Shown in pieces: positions 59,431 to 64,000 of a stretch of 64,000 nt of DNA. The DNA comes from Cephalotus follicularis (lineage: Eukaryota > Streptophyta > Magnoliopsida > Oxalidales > Cephalotaceae). Both the position numbers and the translations under genes were made by a program. Where the stretch lies: contig BDDD01001453.1 of assembly GCA_001972305.1 (NCBI GenBank), positions 170,385-234,384 on the forward strand. The letters run 5' to 3'. The notes under the pieces were generated by a model. That model saw nothing but the letters and a program-made list of their open reading frames with translations, had not been told where the DNA came from and searched no databases. Within the stretch, counting starts at the first letter, position 1. Each line of letters starts with the position of its first letter.

Positions 59431-62234
59431 TGTAACGACCCGCTTTAATTTTGGGTAAATTAATGTTTGGGCTTGCAGGAAATTTTTTTTTCTCCTTGGA
59501 TAAGGATGGTTTGGCTTGGGCTCTTCTTGGGTAAGTGTTACCTTGGTTTGGGCTTGGTGAGGGCCCAAGGTTATATGATGGATTAAGAGATAAGAATTGT
59601 TTAAATGGTGTTGGGATATGTGCAAAGCTTGCTTAGGAAGCTTGATAGTTGACTTTGGCAGATATCATATCCATCTTTTCACGCCTGAAGAAGCATTTGG
59701 CAGAGTGAGCTTTCATCTTTAATCTTTCTTCTTCATCTTCTTCTAAAGCTTTGAGCGCTGTTTGAGGTTGGGATTTTCTTTCACCCGTCTACGCGTCTAG
59801 CAGGTGAGTATCCTCCTCAGTACGTTTTGGTGCGTCGTATGGTTGGTGCAGGCACGATCTTTGAGGTCGAGGAAGAGCTTCGCCTTGGTTTTCATGGATG
59901 TATGTGGTTCATGCATAGCTTCAGAGATGTTGTTCATGGTAGCAAAGCATTGTTGTGTGTTGGTCTTGCAGAAGAAGATCTAGGCACGGAGCCCGCGCAA
60001 CAAGGAAGCTAGCTGAGGAAGCTATTGATACTAGTGAGTGGGATGTTCTTCTTTCTATCAATTGATAACTGAGAGTTTGTTGTTTATATGCCTTTCCATG
60101 ATATTATCCTTGACTATGATTTCTTCTCCTGTCATCTTGTTGATATTGCATGTGAATACTATTTTTTTTGAGCTAAGAGCCATGTGAATACTATTTTTTT
60201 TGAGCTAAGAGCTCAATGCCTGGGTTGAACTTGTTGTTTCCCTTTTTTTATTTAAGTATTCATGCTTTATTTGATATCATGTGTTGTTGTCCTTGGGTAC
60301 TGGTTACTAGGTGCTAGTTACTTGGTTGTGTATGAGATTGCCGGCACGAGATGGTCTAAGTTGTGATACACTTACCTCTGAGCCGAGGTTCTCCCCTGTT
60401 ATCTCATCAAGGGTGGAGCTAAGCGGTGATTCACGGGCCCCTTGGACGATACTAACGCTATGTGATTGCCGACGAGGTAGCTTCTCGATCGAGGTTCACC
60501 TGGTGTAGTGCTGAGCTTGTGATTGACGACAAGGGTGGGCTTGCGTAGCCCCTCGATCGATGTTCATGTAGTGAGGTGCTCCAACGTGTGATTTGCCAGG
60601 GGAGGAGTGCTTGCGTAGCCCTTCTACCGATGTTCATACGGTGCTCTGGAAGTGGGTATCTATATGCATATATGAGGGATGTGTTCAGTCCTGTAGCCCA
60701 TGACCGCGTTGATAGAACGTTTACGGAGTTGTTATCTATGCTGCCGAGGTGGTTCTGGCTATGGAAGTGTGTGAGTTTGATGTGTGCATGTGCGTGTGTG
60801 GAATGTGCTTGTGATTGATACAGTACCAGTAGTCCCATTGATAATTGTTGATCCTTAGAGTTGATCTTTTGTTTATCCTTGGATCCATGGCATGTTCTAA
60901 CATATAAACTGTTATTTATCTTCTTCCCTTGAGGTCAGTCATTGAGTTGGTAGCTCTGACGTCTCCTCGGGCTCTCCTTTTTATTGATATCCTTGTATAT
61001 TTTCACCCCTGCCTTGTTTGTCGAACAGTGGATATGGGTTGTCCTTTGGCCCAGTTGGGACAGGGCACGTTTCTCCTTGGCTCTTGGCACCCCGGTGGAA
61101 GTGGGTTTGCCCAGGATATTCCTTGATCTTACTCACTAGTCAGTTGGACTAATCCCCTCTCAGTTTTGTGTGCAGAGAGAGCGGGGCAGTAGTGTTCTTG
61201 AGATCCACTAAGGACAATGTGTGAAAGAGGTAGACGCCGGACGCAGCACCTTAGGATGGATCCTAGGCCATAGACACCTTCATGCATATGGGGACATTCA
61301 TGGTGTTGTTGTATAGATTTGTTGATGTCTATGTTTTGTAAAACCTTAGTTTATAAACATGTGTATGACTCTTTGATGTTGTGCGTCCTTGGCGTTTTGC
61401 CCGGGACCGTGTATATAAAATTCTCTAGTTTTATATACTTGTTGTTTGAGCTGTTTTTTCAGCCCTGGCGTGTTTTGCTAAGTGTTTGGGTGTGCAGGGA
61501 CGACGTATGAGTTCGTGGATTGTTTGACCCTGGGCAGCGGAGCAGGTCTCCCCAGCCCTGGCCTCTGTGAAACTTCAGTGTTTCTCCCCAGGACCTTTTG
61601 TGCGTGGCACCTCTGCTGAGATGCTGGGGGAGGGGTGGCTATGTTCATGTTTGGTCAAACCTTAGGTTGACTTTGCAGCTCGGGTTGGTTGACCCTAAGC
61701 TGGAGTCTGGTGCCGGCCCCAGGTGTTGTCCCCGGGCATGCCGTAGGCGTTAAGTGGGAGTAAGTAGTTTTTCCTTAGTTTTGCCCGTCTTCCCGACCTC
61801 GGACCAGCTAGGTCCCTGGATATGTTTTGGTGGGTGATCCCTGGTGGATCCCCCGGGTACCTGGCCGGGGTGAGATTTCATCTCCGTTGTGTAGTTCGAG
61901 TGTTGGTGGGACCTCGGGTAGTGGTCCCAATACTTGGCGTTTGTCCCCAGGCCCTTGTGTTGATCCCGGGCTTAGCCTTTTTTTATGTGTTATCATTTTC
62001 TTGTGCCCGGGCATATCCTTTTTCCTCCTTCCTGCTCGGGCATTTCTTGTTTTTATGCCTTGGGAGTGTTGGCCTGGGGAGTACGGCTCTCCTCGGCAGC
62101 GTGTTTTAGCGCCTGCCCTGGCCTTAGCGTTAACCTATGTTGTTGTTGAGGTTTTGGTTAGGGATTCAGGTGAGGGATCCTTCCACCTGGCACGTCCGTC
62201 GCCGGACGGGGGTGTTTGGGAAAGGGGTGTGTCA
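59431..62234 (+). repeat. 3' LTR of Tekay-like element (2804 bp)
   Basis: Starts TGTAACGACCCG and ends GGGGTGTGTCA. It lacks about 300 bp of the 5' copy but has a private perfect 32-bp tandem duplication (60149-60180 and 60181-60212). This shows independent change after insertion. Confidence 0.9.
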
Positions 62235-62239
62235 TTGTA

Positions 62240-64000
62240 ACTCGTCCCTGACCTTCTTCTAACAAGTCTCCTCTGACATCGCCCCGAGGACTCCTTCTCG
62301 GTGTCATAGGCGAAAGGCCTAACCTTACCCGAGGACACCCTACCTCCTCGGGTAAAAACTCTATAAGCTTAAAACATCCACCTTAGCCTTAAACCACTCT
62401 CCTCCGCTAAGCTCATCTCTGCTATACAAGTCGAGGACTCTCTAGCTCCCCGGTCAGACCTAAGAACACAAAACTCAAAACAGGAAATATCCATGAAATC
62501 ACAAGATAAAGAAATCTACCAACTCAAAACATCCGTAAAGTTTCTTGAAAGTATAAAATCATTACATAGTTTGTCCTCTGGCATAACATACATTACCTCC
62601 TCTGGCTTGGCAAAAGAACAACAAAAGCTTACTTTCTATACAAAAGATAAAGCTCTCGGCTACTCTACTACAAAAAGGGAGGTAGAGAAACCCAAAAGAA
62701 TGCCCAATGCTATGCAATGCTAAACGCCTGAGCTGACGTTCCATGATGCCGAGCTCAAAACTACCTTGTTTAGCTATCTACTGCTGAGCTGGAGGATCTC
62801 CTCCGGCTGACTGGTCTGCAAAACAATCTGTGAGGGGATTAGTCCAACTGACTAAGTGACTGAGAACAAAACATCCTCTAATTCTTTCATAAAGGAATGC
62901 GCTGAAGAAAACTTACCATGAGCATGAATAACTATCCCAACTGGGGAAAAGACTATAAACAAAACATATGTCATAGCATACAATAAAGAAACGCTCAAAG
63001 TACTTGAAAAACTTACTTTTTTTTCTGCTTAGCTGATTCTAGAATGTTCATGAAAGCTGAAATAAACTTGAGAATAAAACTGTTGAAAGAAAGTGTTCTG
63101 AAGAAGAGCTGGGGTCCTTCTCGGCTAAAAACCCGAGGAGAACAACTAAGCCGGGAACTGGCTTTTCTCTGCTATGCTTGCTTTGCTGTTTACATAATAT
63201 AGTTGCCAACTTATAGTGGCTTGATCTGAGCTGATCTAGGCTGAAGCCTGCTTGGTAGTATCTGTCGAGAACCCATGGTTCTCCTCTGAGCTTGCTATTT
63301 CTTTGCTTTACTTACTTATCTGAGTTGAAGGCATGACTGCCGAGGACAAAGTCCTCCTCTAGAAGACTTACTGAAAGGCTCTAATCTCTATTCTGGCAAC
63401 TTAGCTCTGTTGTACTCAAACCCTAAACACCATCATAGACAATAGTGTAAAGGAGATCCAGGTAGGACCTGGGGACAGTCTCGCTCGGCTTCCCATCATA
63501 GACAATAGTAGACCGAGGAGGTTGGAGCTATGTATATAGTGCTCGGCTGTACTCAAACCCTAAACACCATCATAGACAGTAGTGTAAAGGAGATCCAGGT
63601 AGGACCTGGGGGCAGACTCGCTCGACTTCCCATCATAGAAAATAGTAGGCCGAGGAGTGGGGTTGAGCACGTACGCATTACCTTCTCCGGAAAGTGACTA
63701 ATTCACTTAGAAGAAACTTGAGCTCTAGTGCTCAGAAACTCTCTCCTCTCTCTTTCTTCTGTCAAGGAAAACATACAAAGACACTAGGAAAACAAATTCC
63801 CGTTAGAAAGCTCTCACTGTACTGGAAATAGAAAACTGAATGAGTTATCAAGAACATCATGAAACAACTAGAAACATAGAAAGGATGTCCCACTCACAGT
63901 TCTTGCTACTTCCTTGGACGCTAACGTCTCTTCTTTTCTGCTACGCTCTTCCTCTGGCTTCACTACTTCTTTCCTTGTCCACTTGTTCTTCTTGCTGGGG
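62240..64000 (-). repeat. Old gypsy LTR, third fragment, runs off the window
   Basis: Resumes after the Tekay-like element. On the minus strand the text near 63890-63950 (gtgagtgggacatcctttct, then gataactcat) matches the Tekay-like LTR near 52020-52060. It is therefore a related gypsy LTR in the opposite orientation. The small frame at 62493-62723 has no domain. A 137-bp tandem duplication lies at 63411-63663. Confidence 0.7.
63411..63663. repeat. 137-bp tandem duplication
   Basis: Copy one starts at 63411 and copy two at 63548, both with tgtactcaaaccctaaacac. They differ at a handful of bases (for example gacaatag/gacagtag), and copy two is shortened at its end. Confidence 0.85.

Larger units (their letters stand above)
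51418..62234 (+). mobile_element. Tekay/Del-like Ty3/gypsy chromovirus (10.8 kb), inactive
   Basis: LTRs of 3126 and 2804 bp start TGTAAC and end TGTGTCA. An iMet-type primer site and an AAGGGGGAGAGGA polypurine tract lie inside. Flanks are CTGTA (51413-51417) and TTGTA (62235-62239), a five-base duplication with one difference. Gag, protease, RT, RNase H and integrase are in gypsy order, followed by a chromodomain-like tail whose QILDRREQVLRNK and REDQMREYYP text is characteristic of Tekay/Del. Multiple stops and frameshifts inactivate it. It is inserted in an older minus-strand LTR of a related family. Confidence 0.9.

Overview
The window is a transposon-dense piece of a higher-plant nuclear genome, most likely a eudicot. 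Almost every base belongs to an LTR retrotransposon of a plant type: a copia element with an extra ORF after pol, a Tat-type gypsy element with a second RNase H and an antisense gene, and a Tekay/Del-like chromovirus. The only cellular gene remnant is a broken GDT1-like (UPF0016) fragment at 46.1-46.85 kb. I see no intact cellular gene, tRNA or rRNA, and cannot name the species.

Layout. (1) 1-7547 is a SIRE/Maximus-like copia element cut by the window edge. It has a broken gag, no integrase core, an intact RT-RNase H ORF and an extra ORF. (2) 7548-7861 plus 31287-32295 is an old minus-strand copia-type LTR. (3) Into it went 7862-31281, a minus-strand gypsy-type element with THREE long LTRs and two ~0.6 kb internal regions, flanked by one TTAAA target-site duplication (TSD). 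(4) Its third LTR is split by a degenerate copia element at 15596-28736 (TSD CCAAT). (5) That element is itself split by a solo gypsy-type LTR at 19989-22706 (TSD ATTAT). The nesting here is four levels deep.

(6) 32555-44126 is a complete-length Tat-type gypsy element (TSD CCCAC). Its pol sits in one frame with five stops, and a spliced gene lies antisense between pol and the 3' LTR. (7) 44132-48786 is low-copy-looking sequence with the GDT1-like pseudogene and possible DNA-transposon ends. (8) From 48787 past the window end runs an old minus-strand gypsy LTR. It is broken by a copia solo LTR at 49151-51294 (TSD CTGTA) and by a full-length but dead Tekay/Del-like element at 51418-62234.

Most noteworthy is the antisense gene of the Tat element. 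It has its own TATA box, a 5'UTR intron ending exactly at the ATG, a further in-phase intron, and a predicted N-terminus MARTKLTARVS that closely copies the histone H3 tail (MARTKQTARKS). Also notable are a degenerate ACATCGA/CGTCGAC motif repeated many times in one LTR and recurring in two otherwise unrelated LTR families, and the three-LTR tandem element. All retrotransposon polyproteins here carry inactivating lesions. LTR-to-LTR differences estimated by eye are a few percent, so the insertions are not recent.
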